From contig NZ_JBHUOQ010000001.1 of assembly GCF_042686195.1 (NCBI RefSeq), positions 558,001-622,000 on the forward strand: 64,000 nt of DNA, written 5' to 3'. This DNA is from Corticicoccus populi. GTDB taxonomy: Bacteria > Bacillota > Bacilli > Staphylococcales > Salinicoccaceae. The position numbers were made by a program, and so were the translations under genes. Every line of letters begins with the position of its first letter. Position 1 is the stretch's first letter. The notes beneath the pieces are model-generated. The model saw only the letters and a program-made list of their open reading frames with translations, did not search any database and was not told where the DNA came from. This document shows, piece by piece, positions 47,986-57,428 of this stretch.

Positions 47986-48660
47986 TTATACGGACTTTGA
48001 AGTATCTTCAGGTGTAACCATCATTGTTACAGCTGATAAAATTTCTGTCTCCATCATTTCTACGGATTGTTTAACTTCCTCACCGTACTCATTGTTTTCA
48101 ACCATATCTTGAATTCTTTTCTCTGCCTCTTTATTATCGCTGCCAAATACTTCTTCAATAAGACCACAAGTATATACGAGACTCAGAAGCATTGCGGGCT
48201 CAGCACCGGGCTTCCTGTTTTCAAAGATAATTCTACTAACCATGCTCTTTATGTCCTCTTCAGGGCCTTCATCAACAGTAGGGTAGACATTTTTATTGAA
48301 AATAAGCAGATACGACTGCCCCTCCTCTTTTAAAATTCCCTTCCCGACGAGTGACAGATATATCGGATCATTAATTTCATCATTTCTACCGGATAATTTT
48401 CCGAGCCAGTAACTAACTGTTCTTTTTCTACCTTCATCTTTAATCTCAGTGATGACTGAATTAAAGTAAGGGATATCTGTGAGTGAATCATTAATTACGG
48501 ACACACCGCCATCTTCAAGTCTAATCCGCTCCTGAATGGTTAATTCAGCAAGTATGGCACCTACCAGTCCATAATCTAGCTTACTCCCCGCCTCAGGAAC
48601 TTTAGTTCCTTTTTCATCATCCGTACCCAGTAATATTAATGCCTCCGCAATTGTTAACAT
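47986..48660 (-). CDS. GPP34 (Golgi phosphoprotein 3-like) domain protein
   Basis: 224 residues: LTIAEALILLGTDDEKGTK, then LDYGLVGAILAELTIQERIRLED, the GPP34 start in which the eukaryotic protein binds phosphoinositide. Helical throughout, no membrane segment. Bacterial members have no settled role; peripheral membrane binding is the usual guess. ATG 48660 is eight bases from TTGGAG. Twenty-one bases downstream of a methyltransferase gene. Confidence 0.85.
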   Translation of the reverse strand: MLTIAEALILLGTDDEKGTKVPEAGSKLDYGLVGAILAELTIQERIRLEDGGVSVINDSLTDIPYFNSVITEIKDEGRKRTVSYWLGKLSGRNDEINDPIYLSLVGKGILKEEGQSYLLIFNKNVYPTVDEGPEEDIKSMVSRIIFENRKPGAEPAMLLSLVYTCGLIEEVFGSDNKEAEKRIQDMVENNEYGEEVKQSVEMMETEILSAVTMMVTPEDTSKSV

Positions 48661-48681
48661 ACACTTCACTCCAAATAACTT

Positions 48682-49311
48682 TTAAATTTTCTTTATTTCT
48701 AAAACGCCGCCGCAGTGCGAAACCTGTTTAAATTCTGTTCGTCCATATTCTGAAAGTAATGTTTCAAAATCATTATAAATAATATAGAACTCATCACTGT
48801 CCCAGTAATCCTGATAATTCTGTCTGCATGTCTGCAGAGATTCCATATTTTTAAAAGCAACATCACCAATCAGAATTTTTCCGTTATCAGACAGATGATT
48901 TAAAAGGTGAAGGATTAACTTAATTTTATCTGAATCATTCAGGTGATGAATTGAATATGTGAGAATAATATAATCATATTCATTTTCAAGAAATTCTCCC
49001 GGCAGTGCCCGGGTAATATCCCATTCTATCAAATCTGCTTCAGGCATTTTTTCCTGTGCAGTTCTAATCATTTCTGAAGAAAAATCAATTCCGTCAATAT
49101 GGTGGCCGTTGTCATACAGCATTTTAGTTAAAACACCTGTTCCAAAGCCGATATCGAGTACACTTGAGTTACTTTTGGTCATTACTTCATTAAAAATAAT
49201 ATTTAATATCTTTTTATATCCAGCAAAAGGATATTCATTTTTTTCATCACTTAAACGAACTGTCTTATCATAATCGTCTGCCCATAAGTTAAAACCTTTT
49301 TCATCCAGCAT
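48682..49311 (-). CDS. class I SAM-dependent methyltransferase
   Basis: 209 residues. SAM motif I VLDIGFGTGVLTK, acidic end of strand two in IDGIDFSSEM, motif II YDYIILTYSIHHL. N-terminal FNLWADDYDKTV resembles the YrrT/UbiE-like small-molecule group. Substrate unknown. TTGGAGG precedes ATG by about five bases. Forms a pair with the GPP34 gene. Confidence 0.86.
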   Translation of the reverse strand: MLDEKGFNLWADDYDKTVRLSDEKNEYPFAGYKKILNIIFNEVMTKSNSSVLDIGFGTGVLTKMLYDNGHHIDGIDFSSEMIRTAQEKMPEADLIEWDITRALPGEFLENEYDYIILTYSIHHLNDSDKIKLILHLLNHLSDNGKILIGDVAFKNMESLQTCRQNYQDYWDSDEFYIIYNDFETLLSEYGRTEFKQVSHCGGVLEIKKI

Positions 49312-49457
49312 TAGGAACCTCCAAATAATTAAGAGAATTTAGTTTCGTATTTGAATTTACCCATTGATATTGTAAATAAAACCTGTACCTATTTCTCTTA
49401 TACCTTTTTGAATCATTTATGTTAAAATTTAGAAAAATAGCTGTAGGAGGCTGAGCG

Positions 49458-50282
49458 ATGAAAATTATTTATGATATTGATTTTATAATCAAGAACAGAG
49501 ACAGATTTTTGGAAAAGCCTTCTGATTTATGGCTGGAATATTTCAGTATCCACAGTCAAGTGTTCAAAGTACTGATGAAAAATATATACCGTCTGAATCA
49601 AAAAGAGCTGCTGTCTCTTGTCGATAATACAGATTTTCAATGTTTATTTTCACAAGCTGTCAAAAATCATAAACAGATTGACTCTGAAGAGATTAAAAAT
49701 ACTTTGGAAGAATGCGTAAATTACTATAATTTTAAAGCGGATTTCGATGTCTTTTTTTTAATCGGTCTTGGTCATATTGACGGTACAGCACAGGTTGCAG
49801 ACAGACCATTTTTATATTTCGGTCTCGAACGGGTGAATGCCTCCAATATTTCACCATTAATCAAACACGAGTTTAATCATATGGTTAGATTTACATCAAT
49901 TGATGAAATTGGAGACTTTACTGAGATTACTGTTGGACAGCTCGTCATTGCTGAAGGGTTGGCGACATTGTCCCCATTGTTCATTAATCAACAGCAGTTA
50001 AACAGGAAAAATTTGATATCTGCATTATTTATGAGTAATCAGGAATATGAGGTGCTAAGTGATGAACATGATATAGTGATTAGAAAATTTTTTCAGGATG
50101 CTGATAAAACCCTTTCTAAAGAACTTCATCTGGAGTATTTCATTCAGAATGACGAGACATGTCTACAGAGAAAGGGCTATTATATTGGTATGATGCTTAT
50201 CATTGAATTAATTGACGTAGGCCTGGATTTGAAAATTCTGACTGAAACACCGACAGAAATAATATTAAACAATTTTAATTAA
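49458..50282 (+). CDS. putative zinc metallopeptidase (DUF2268-like zincin)
   Basis: 274 residues, no signal peptide. The HExxH motif is HEFNH at 137-141, followed 24 residues later by E166 in IAEGLAT, which fits a gluzincin third ligand. The surrounding order (ligand-binding helix, then ITVGQLVIAEGLA) resembles DUF2268 predicted Zn-dependent proteases. Cytoplasmic by prediction. TAGGAGG is eight bases before ATG. Divergent from the methyltransferase; no clear operon partner. Confidence 0.75.
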   Translation: MKIIYDIDFIIKNRDRFLEKPSDLWLEYFSIHSQVFKVLMKNIYRLNQKELLSLVDNTDFQCLFSQAVKNHKQIDSEEIKNTLEECVNYYNFKADFDVFFLIGLGHIDGTAQVADRPFLYFGLERVNASNISPLIKHEFNHMVRFTSIDEIGDFTEITVGQLVIAEGLATLSPLFINQQQLNRKNLISALFMSNQEYEVLSDEHDIVIRKFFQDADKTLSKELHLEYFIQNDETCLQRKGYYIGMMLIIELIDVGLDLKILTETPTEIILNNFN

Positions 50283-50320
50283 GATCTTTCACAAGTACTG
50301 CCGGCAGATATATTAAGCAC

Positions 50321-51982
50321 TCACATTTCATTAACTGTTTTAATACCAAGAAGTGACATCGCTTCTTCAATATTATTTGATACCATTTTAAGCATATAGA
50401 GTTTGCTTATATCGTTATTCGAATGGATGATTCTTTCTTTTGCATAATAACTGTTAAATTCTCTGCAGAGCTTGATTACATACTTACAAATTTCAGAAGG
50501 CATTCTTTTTTCAGCTGCTTCTTTAACGGCAGCATGATATTTGGAGAGTTGATTGAGAACAGGCCACATATTTTCATCAAACTTGAAGACTGTACCTTCT
50601 ATTTTTCTATCTGTCTTTCTCAATATCGACTGAATTCTTGAGTTAGTATACATCACATATACGCCGGTCTCTCCATCAAAACGAAGCATATCTTCAATAT
50701 TAAATTCATAGCTGTTCATACGATCATGCTTTAAGTCCATAAATTTAACTGCTGCATCTGTAATATGTGAAGCAATGTTTTCTTTATTTTTCAAGTCGGG
50801 ATTTTTTTCAGCAATAATATTCAATGCATGATGCTCAACATCTCTAATAATATCATCAAGTAAAATAACAGATCCCTTTCTTGTAGACATTTTTCTGCCG
50901 TTTTTAAGAATCAGTCCAAACGGGACATGTTCTATATCTGTACTAATATTTAAAATATCCGAGATTTGAGACAGCTGGTTAAAATGAACAGACTGTTCCT
51001 GACCCACTACATATAATATTTGATCCGCCTGAAAATGTTTGACTCTGTGAAGCATTGCTGCAATGTCACGGGTTATATAGAGTGATGCACCATCTCTCTT
51101 TTTTATCAATGCAGGCGGCAGCTTATTCAATCTAACAATATATGCCCCCTGATCAAATTCAATCAGCTTTTTTCTTTCGAGGAGTTGATTAACATCCGAT
51201 AATTTATCGTTATAAAAGGATTCCCCCTGAATATAATCAAAATCGATCCCGAGTCTTTTATAGAGTACCTCAAAAGACTCGATTGAAACTTCTCTGAACC
51301 AATTCCATAATTTCATCTGTACATCATTCCCCTGCTCTAAAAGACTGAATGCCTGTCTTGCTTCATCCTCTAGTTCCGGCGTACTCTCAGCTTCTACATG
51401 GAATTTTTGATATAGTTCGAATAATTCTTTAATAGGATTTTTCGAAACTTTTTCCTCACTACCCCATTTTTTATATGCAGTGATTAATTTACCAAACTGT
51501 GTACCCCAGTCTCCTAAATGATTAATACCAATGACATCAGCTCCTGTTTTTTTAAGAATTCTGGCTAATGAATCACCGAGAATAGTCGCTCTTAGATGAC
51601 CCATTGAAAACGGTTTGGCGATATTGGGACTTGAGTAATCGATGACAATGGTCTGTCCTGACGTATTATAAAAATCCTCCGGTGCATTTTTTTCGATTTC
51701 ACTTAAAATTATTTCAGCTGCATCATTTCTATTTATGTAAAAATTTAAAAAACCGTTTACTGCTTTCACTTCTGAAATAATATCAAGTTTAATGTCTTTT
51801 GATAATTCTTCAGCTATGATTTTTGGTGATTTTTTCAACATTCCGGCGAGTGTAAATGTCGGGAATGAAAACTCTCCAAATGATGAATCGGCAGGGACTT
51901 CCAACTTGCTCATTATCTCATCTTTACTCATTCTACCCATGAGTGCAGCATAAATGCCTTCCGCAATTTCTTTCTTAAACAT
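50321..51982 (-). CDS. argS: arginyl-tRNA synthetase (PNIAKPF type, T-box controlled)
   Basis: 553 residues, class I. The N-terminal Add1 domain is followed by SSPNIAKPFSMGHLRATI, the HIGH box with Ser at its first position, and KMSTRKGSVILLDD (KMSKS loop). C-terminal anticodon-binding helical domain intact. It is of the type found in lactic acid bacteria and eukaryotes, not the SANPTGDLHIGHAR type recalled for staphylococci, so it may be a second ArgRS. ATG 51982 follows GGGGGA by seven to eight bases; the longer frame is T-box leader, not coding. Confidence 0.94.
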   Translation of the reverse strand: MFKKEIAEGIYAALMGRMSKDEIMSKLEVPADSSFGEFSFPTFTLAGMLKKSPKIIAEELSKDIKLDIISEVKAVNGFLNFYINRNDAAEIILSEIEKNAPEDFYNTSGQTIVIDYSSPNIAKPFSMGHLRATILGDSLARILKKTGADVIGINHLGDWGTQFGKLITAYKKWGSEEKVSKNPIKELFELYQKFHVEAESTPELEDEARQAFSLLEQGNDVQMKLWNWFREVSIESFEVLYKRLGIDFDYIQGESFYNDKLSDVNQLLERKKLIEFDQGAYIVRLNKLPPALIKKRDGASLYITRDIAAMLHRVKHFQADQILYVVGQEQSVHFNQLSQISDILNISTDIEHVPFGLILKNGRKMSTRKGSVILLDDIIRDVEHHALNIIAEKNPDLKNKENIASHITDAAVKFMDLKHDRMNSYEFNIEDMLRFDGETGVYVMYTNSRIQSILRKTDRKIEGTVFKFDENMWPVLNQLSKYHAAVKEAAEKRMPSEICKYVIKLCREFNSYYAKERIIHSNNDISKLYMLKMVSNNIEEAMSLLGIKTVNEM

Positions 51983-52004
51983 GATTAATTCCCCCTTATA
52001 TAAA

Positions 52005-52185
52005 ATAAAACCCACCTCTTTAACAGAGGTGAGTTCATCACGGTACCACTCCAAATATGCTCTTCATTGATAACGGTGGCGCCACCGGTTGTATTGTAAT
52101 GCGGTTCATTCACTTCAATCATCGGGCTCCCACCACCCCCGATTCGCTTAGGATATTCATGAACTACTCTTTTACTTATAAATAT
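52005..52185 (-). promoter_or_regulatory. T-box riboswitch of argS, specifier CGC
   Basis: On the minus strand, in order: AGTA S-turn, helix GTTCAT/ATGAAC, distal Stem I GCGAATCGGGGGTGGTGGGA, and specifier CGC at 52103-52101 after GAAC and before A. A stem III-like GGTGGCGCCACC follows, then the T-box sequence GGAGTGGTACCGTGA (about 52052-52038) and terminator ACTCACCTC/GAGGTGGGT with TTTTATTTT. Uncharged tRNA-Arg should prevent termination. Confidence 0.92.
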
Positions 52186-52221
52186 TCTATTGTTTAGATA
52201 TAGTCAGTTACCGGATATATA

Positions 52222-53127
52222 TTATTGAACATCTTTCATCAAAGGATTAATTTCTTCAAGAAGATTTGGATTGAACGTTCCGGATTTAATCATTTCAATT
52301 TCATGCTTATATGGTGCCTGCTTATTTTTCTTGTCTGTTCCTACAAATGGTGTTTCCAGTATTTTCGGAAGTTCTTTAAATTCAGGATGATTAATAATAT
52401 ATGTGAGGGCATCAAAGCCAATATGACCGAAACCGATATTTTCATGCCGGTCTTTATGTGCGCCGACAGGATTTTTAGAATCATTGACATGGATAACTTT
52501 AATACGGTCAGTACCGACTGTCTTATCGAACGCGTTCAATACACCGTCAAAATCGTTTACAATATCATAGCCTGCGTCATGAACATGGCAGGTATCAAAG
52601 CATACGCTGAGGCGTTCGTTATGCGTTACACCGTCAATAATAGCAGCAATTTCCTCGAAGTTTCTGCCGATTTCTGAGCCTTTACCTGCCATTGTTTCCA
52701 ATGCAATCTGCACATCATGGTTGTTTTCGAAGACCTTATTGAGACCTCTGATAATTGATTTGACGCCTTCTTCCGACCCTGCTCCGACATGGCTTCCCGG
52801 ATGGAGAACAATTTGTTTCGCACCAAGATGTTCAGTACGGACAATTTCCTCCTGCAGAAATTCTACACCGTGATCAAACACACCGTCACGAACAGTATTT
52901 GCGATATTGATAATATATGGTGCATGAACCACAATATTTGAAATACCGTGTTCTGCCATATGCTTTTGACCGGCTTCGATGTTCAAATCTTCAATTTTTT
53001 TACGTCTCGTATTCTGCGGTGCCCCGGTATAAATCATAAATGTACTGGAGCCGTATCCTGCAGCGGAAACACTTGCAGCTTCCAGCATTTTTTTACCGCT
53101 CATTGAGACATGAGAACCGATTAACAT
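52222..53127 (-). CDS. nfo: endonuclease IV (AP endonuclease)
   Basis: 301 residues, TIM barrel with three zinc ions. GSHVSMSG at the start, [12 protein letters not shown], the metal ligands in [34 protein letters not shown] and [20 protein letters not shown], all family signatures. Cuts 5' of abasic sites in base excision repair. AAAAGGATG about six bases before ATG. Twenty-five bases after cshB. Confidence 0.97.
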   Translation of the reverse strand: MLIGSHVSMSGKKMLEAASVSAAGYGSSTFMIYTGAPQNTRRKKIEDLNIEAGQKHMAEHGISNIVVHAPYIINIANTVRDGVFDHGVEFLQEEIVRTEHLGAKQIVLHPGSHVGAGSEEGVKSIIRGLNKVFENNHDVQIALETMAGKGSEIGRNFEEIAAIIDGVTHNERLSVCFDTCHVHDAGYDIVNDFDGVLNAFDKTVGTDRIKVIHVNDSKNPVGAHKDRHENIGFGHIGFDALTYIINHPEFKELPKILETPFVGTDKKNKQAPYKHEIEMIKSGTFNPNLLEEINPLMKDVQ

Positions 53128-53152
53128 TTAAATCATCCTTTTATTGATTATT

Positions 53153-54469
53153 TTACTTTCTCTTCTTTTTACGCGCTTTAGAGTGGGTTCTTTTAGCATC
53201 TCTTTTTAGTTCTGACAGCTGGGAAGCCATCTTCTTTTTATAACCAGGACGCACTTTTTTAGGTTTTCTTACTTTGTATGCAAGATCCTTTTCAATATTT
53301 GAATCCTGATTTTTACGTACAGCACGTTTAGTCCGCTCTTTAATAGGCGAAAGTTCCCCGCGCCGTATATCCTCATGGCTGAAGCTGTACCCTTTTGATT
53401 CGAGTGAATCGACTAAATGATGTTCGTCCGGGGTATACAGAGTTAATGCAAATCCCTCATACTGCCCGCGTCCGACCCGTCCGACCCGGTGGGTGAAAAA
53501 TTCGATATCTTTTGGAATATCATAATTAATTACATGTGATGCACCATCAATATCGAGTCCGCGTGCAGCCAGATCACTGGCAACCACCCATTCATATTCG
53601 AGGTCTCTGATTTTTTTAATTTCTTTTGTTCGCTCTCTCGGTTTCAGACCGCCGTGAAACAACCCGACCTTGACGCCTTTATTATTTAAATAATCGAATA
53701 AAGCATCCGCACGTTCTTTTGAATTGGCAAAAATCAATCCGATATACGGATTGAGGGTATCAATCAGCTGACTGACTTTCTCTTCTTTGCCATGTCCTTT
53801 TACTGGAATAAGGCTGTAATGAATAGACGCTTTATTCTTTGGCTGTTCAATCACAATGGTTTCTGAATCACCAATATATTTTCCGAGAAATGCCTGCAGC
53901 GGCCCCGGTATCGTTGCTGAAAAAACAAGAATCTGAGCTGTTCCGCCTATTGCTGACGCCAATCGGTCAATATCATTGAGGAAACCTAAATCTATCATTA
54001 AATCGGCTTCATCAATTACAATTGATTTTGCCTTATGAACGTTTAATACATTTTCATTCATCAATTCTTTTATACGCGTCGGGGTTCCGATAACAATTTG
54101 AGGATTTTTTTTCGCACGCTCAATATCACGTTTGAAATCAGTGCCCCCTATGAATAAACTGATATTAATATCCTTATACTGTCCTGCTACCTGTACCGCC
54201 ATATCATGCAGCTGTTTAGCCAGTTCACGTGTCGGCGCTAAAATAACAGCCTGCGGGTCATTTATTTCTGTGTTAATCTGATAAATTAAAGGCAGTAAAA
54301 ACGCGTGGGATTTACCACTTCCTGTTTCAGATTGAACGACAACATTCTCCCCTCTTGATATCCGGGGGATAACACGTTCCTGAACCAGTGTTGGATGTGT
54401 AAAATGAATGCTTTCAATTGCAGAAAGCATATTATCATCAAATTTAAACCGCTTAAATGCTTGAGACAT
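53153..54469 (-). CDS. cshB: DEAD-box RNA helicase CshB
   Basis: 438 residues. Q motif region FTHPTLVQERVIP, Walker A SETGSGKS, motif Ia APTRELA, DEAD in VIDEADLMID, SAT in VFSATIPG, and C-terminal RecA domain with VASDLAARGLD and HRVGRVGR. A basic Lys/Arg tail of about 60 residues follows. RNA remodelling, cold and ribosome assembly. The cshB-nfo pair is conserved in staphylococci. AAAGGTGAG before ATG. Confidence 0.96.
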   Translation of the reverse strand: MSQAFKRFKFDDNMLSAIESIHFTHPTLVQERVIPRISRGENVVVQSETGSGKSHAFLLPLIYQINTEINDPQAVILAPTRELAKQLHDMAVQVAGQYKDINISLFIGGTDFKRDIERAKKNPQIVIGTPTRIKELMNENVLNVHKAKSIVIDEADLMIDLGFLNDIDRLASAIGGTAQILVFSATIPGPLQAFLGKYIGDSETIVIEQPKNKASIHYSLIPVKGHGKEEKVSQLIDTLNPYIGLIFANSKERADALFDYLNNKGVKVGLFHGGLKPRERTKEIKKIRDLEYEWVVASDLAARGLDIDGASHVINYDIPKDIEFFTHRVGRVGRGQYEGFALTLYTPDEHHLVDSLESKGYSFSHEDIRRGELSPIKERTKRAVRKNQDSNIEKDLAYKVRKPKKVRPGYKKKMASQLSELKRDAKRTHSKARKKKRK

Positions 54470-54610
54470 ACTCTCACCTTTTCTATTATAAACTCTGGAT
54501 TAAATTATACCCGAAAACCACTCCGGACGCTATATTAACATAATTCAGCAGCCTATGATTTAATTTCCGCCCGAAATTAGTTATAATGCATATAGGGAGG
54601 AATGTACTCT

Positions 54611-55573
54611 ATGGATATTATTAAAATTACACCGCGGGGATATTGTTATGGTGTGGTCGATGCTATGGTCATTGCACGCAATGCATCAATGGATAAAACA
54701 TTACCGCGTCCCATATATATTTTAGGAATGATTGTACACAATAAGCATGTAACAGATGCTTTTGAAGATGATGGTATCATTACCCTTGACGGTCCGAACC
54801 GTCTTGAGATTCTGGAACAGATTAACGAAGGGACTGTTGTTTTTACAGCACACGGCGTTTCCCCTCAAGTGAAAGAACGTGCCAAAGAAAAAGGACTGAC
54901 ATGTATTGATGCGACTTGTCCTGATGTTGAAGTGACTCATGAGCTGATACGTCAGAAAACAAAGAAAGGCTATGATGTCATTTATATCGGTAAGAAAGGA
55001 CACCCTGAACCGGAAGGTGCTGTCGGAGTTAATCCGGAACATGTACACCTTGTTGAAACAATGGAAGATGTCAAATCACTTCCTGAGATTTTGAAAGACC
55101 GGAAGCTTATTGTTACCAACCAGACAACAATGAGTCAGTGGGACGTAAGTCATCTGATGGACCAGCTGAAAACCCAGTACCCGCATATTGAGGTTCATAA
55201 AGAAATATGTCTGGCAACCCAGGTGCGTCAGGAAGCTGTTGCCGAACAAGCGAAGGAAGCAGATTTATTAATTGTTGTCGGAGATCCGAAAAGTAATAAT
55301 TCGAACAGGCTCGCTCAGGTTTCAAAAGAAATAGCACATACCAATGCCTATAGAATCAGTTCACTTGATGAACTGAAAACAGAGTGGCTGGAAAACATCG
55401 ATTCTGTAGCTATTACGGCCGGTGCCTCTACACCAACGCCTATTGTTAAGGAAGTCATCGATTATATTAAAGATTATGATGAGGCAAATGGAGACCTTCC
55501 GCAGTCAAAAGTGCCTAAACAAAAAATTCTGCCGAAGATAAAAAATCCGTCTCCTGTAAAAATTATGGAATAA
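54611..55573 (+). CDS. ispH: 4-hydroxy-3-methylbut-2-enyl diphosphate reductase
   Basis: 320 residues. Last step of the MEP pathway, giving IPP and DMAPP. Cluster cysteines in [15 protein letters not shown] and [12 protein letters not shown], plus THELIRQ. ATG 54611 has GGGAGG ten bases upstream; ATG 54602 is only two bases from it. Divergent from cshB. Confidence 0.96.
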   Translation: MDIIKITPRGYCYGVVDAMVIARNASMDKTLPRPIYILGMIVHNKHVTDAFEDDGIITLDGPNRLEILEQINEGTVVFTAHGVSPQVKERAKEKGLTCIDATCPDVEVTHELIRQKTKKGYDVIYIGKKGHPEPEGAVGVNPEHVHLVETMEDVKSLPEILKDRKLIVTNQTTMSQWDVSHLMDQLKTQYPHIEVHKEICLATQVRQEAVAEQAKEADLLIVVGDPKSNNSNRLAQVSKEIAHTNAYRISSLDELKTEWLENIDSVAITAGASTPTPIVKEVIDYIKDYDEANGDLPQSKVPKQKILPKIKNPSPVKIME

Positions 55574-55610
55574 AAAATAAGCTGCCGGGAAGCCCCGGCA
55601 GCTTATTTTT
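55574..55610. terminator. bidirectional terminator, ispH / nif3
   Basis: ATAAGCTGCCGGG and CCCGGCAGCTTAT separated by a few bases, with A- and T-runs outside. Confidence 0.95.
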
Positions 55611-56682
55611 ATTGAAATGGATTTGTATTTACTTCTGTTTCAAAAATATTTACATCTGTTTGATCTTGCAACAACCTGCTTAGTCCTTCTACCATTAAAA
55701 CTTCAATGTAGTGTCCCGCATCGATAATATTTCTGTTCAAAAGTTTTGCATCATATGCTTCATGATATTTAACATCACCTGTAATGAGTACGTCTATGCC
55801 GCTATTGAATGCAGCTTCAGCATAACTCATACCGGAACCGCCTATGACAGCTGCTTTTTGAATCTTTTCTTTATTTCCTTTAACAACATTTACGACAGGT
55901 GTCCCGGCCTTAGTCTGAATCAGTTCAACCAAAGATTCAAGGCTCCCATCATAATCAAATGTGACACCGAGACCCATCTTTGACTGATTTTCCAAATTCA
56001 AAATATCATATGCAGGCTCTTCATATGGGTGGATATCAATAAGTGCCTGAATGACCTGATGCTGATGCTTCTCTTCAAAAATACCCTCAACTATATATTC
56101 TTCCACTTCTTCAAAAACATCGGCTGAGCCGATATGAGGGTTTGCATTTTCATTTGGCTTGAACTGTCCGGCTACAGGATATTCGAAGAAACAATTGCTG
56201 TATTCTCCGACACTGCCGACTTTATTTTCAGCAAGGTGTGATTTTAATTTTTCTTTGTCATTTTCAGGGATATTAATACGAATTTTCTTAAACTCTCCTG
56301 AAACAGGAAGCAGAATATTCGTGTTCAGAAATCCGAGTTTATCCGCAATCATATGACTCACACCGTCCGGCTGATGATCCAAATTGGTATGCATTACAAT
56401 TAAGTTAATGTCATTCTTAATTAATTTTCTTATCACACGTCCGACAAACTTTTCAGTCACGGTATTCACCGACGGAAAAATGACAGGGTGATGACTGATA
56501 ATTACATTAGCACCCTTTTGGACTGCTTCATCTACCGTTTCCGACGCACAGTCAAGGGAAATCAGTATTCCATTCACCTTTTCTGATTCATCACCAACAA
56601 TTAATCCTGTGTTATCCCAGGACTCTGCGCTTGAAAACGGAGCGATATTATCACATATATTTAACAGCTCACTGACTTTCAC
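55609..56682 (-). CDS. NIF3-like dinuclear metal protein (YqfO type)
   Basis: 357 residues. NIF3 fold with metal-binding VIISHHPVIF and MHTNLDH in the first half and TGDVKYHEA, DAGHYIEVLMVE at the end. A PII-like domain is inserted between (about 125-235), as in Bacillus YqfO. Often labelled GTP cyclohydrolase I type 2, but the reaction is disputed. Start GTG 56682 with GAGGTG seven bases upstream; overlaps trmK by 14 bases. Confidence 0.92.
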   Translation of the reverse strand: MKVSELLNICDNIAPFSSAESWDNTGLIVGDESEKVNGILISLDCASETVDEAVQKGANVIISHHPVIFPSVNTVTEKFVGRVIRKLIKNDINLIVMHTNLDHQPDGVSHMIADKLGFLNTNILLPVSGEFKKIRINIPENDKEKLKSHLAENKVGSVGEYSNCFFEYPVAGQFKPNENANPHIGSADVFEEVEEYIVEGIFEEKHQHQVIQALIDIHPYEEPAYDILNLENQSKMGLGVTFDYDGSLESLVELIQTKAGTPVVNVVKGNKEKIQKAAVIGGSGMSYAEAAFNSGIDVLITGDVKYHEAYDAKLLNRNIIDAGHYIEVLMVEGLSRLLQDQTDVNIFETEVNTNPFQ

Positions 56683-57358
56683 TATTTAACACCTCATGCC
56701 TCTCCGAAATTTTTAAATTCAATTCGTCGATTTTTTCAGTATTTTTCTCCGCTGTGGAATCGATACCTTTTAAAATCCGCTTATGGTGTTCTAATTCCCA
56801 ATTTAATTTATCGATAAACGCTTCGGTCCGGTTCTCTAAATTCACAGGTCCGAATTTAAGCTCTTTTTCAGTATAATTTTTCTGCTTTGGATAAAAATCA
56901 CAGACAATAATCTCGTAAAAATGCCTGCCGTCTTTCAGTACATCTTCGTTTGTAATTGTATATCCAAGTTCTGAAATAGCTTTCCTTACTGGATATGTGT
57001 ATGTGTTTGCCTGTAAAATCAGTCTGGGATGATTTCCAACATGTCCGAATCCTTCTTTAAGAATTTGAGCAATCAGAGGCCCACCCATGCCGCATATTGT
57101 AATGGTATCCACATCTTCATTATTTAATACTTTGAGACCGTTTCCGAGCCTTGCTTCAATCTTATCATTTAGTTCATGCTGTCTGATGTTATTTACAGTG
57201 GATTGATAAGGACCTTCAACCACTTCACCGCATACTGCGAATTTTATTTTATCGTTATGATACGCTTCAATAGGAAGGTAGGCGTGATCCGAGCCGATAT
57301 CCACAAGAGTATCTCCAGTAATATATTCCATTACTCTATTTAATCGTTCATCTAACAT
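56669..57358 (-). CDS. trmK: tRNA (adenine-22-N1)-methyltransferase TrmK
   Basis: 229 residues. Rossmann SAM site LVDIGSDHAYLPIEA, catalytic-domain ITICGMGGPLIAQIL, and the C-terminal coiled-coil (about 170-225) characteristic of TrmK. AAAGGAG about seven bases before ATG. Coupled to the nif3 gene, the universal Firmicute order. Confidence 0.95.
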   Translation of the reverse strand: MLDERLNRVMEYITGDTLVDIGSDHAYLPIEAYHNDKIKFAVCGEVVEGPYQSTVNNIRQHELNDKIEARLGNGLKVLNNEDVDTITICGMGGPLIAQILKEGFGHVGNHPRLILQANTYTYPVRKAISELGYTITNEDVLKDGRHFYEIIVCDFYPKQKNYTEKELKFGPVNLENRTEAFIDKLNWELEHHKRILKGIDSTAEKNTEKIDELNLKISERHEVLNSESQ

Positions 57359-57375
57359 AAAATGCTCCTTTACAT

Positions 57376-57407
57376 AAAGAAAAGCTCTTACACAGAGTGC
57401 AAGAGCT
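57376..57407 (-). terminator. terminator of cccA
   Basis: Minus strand AGCTCTTGCAC, loop TCT, GTGTAAGAGCT, then TTTCTTT. Confidence 0.85.
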
Positions 57408-57428
57408 AAAAGTTTTAACGTTCGTCAA

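Noticed and set aside
34389..52221. Mobile island or prophage
   Set aside because: No integrase, transposase, att repeats, tRNA edge or phage genes; every gene is a metabolic or housekeeping type.
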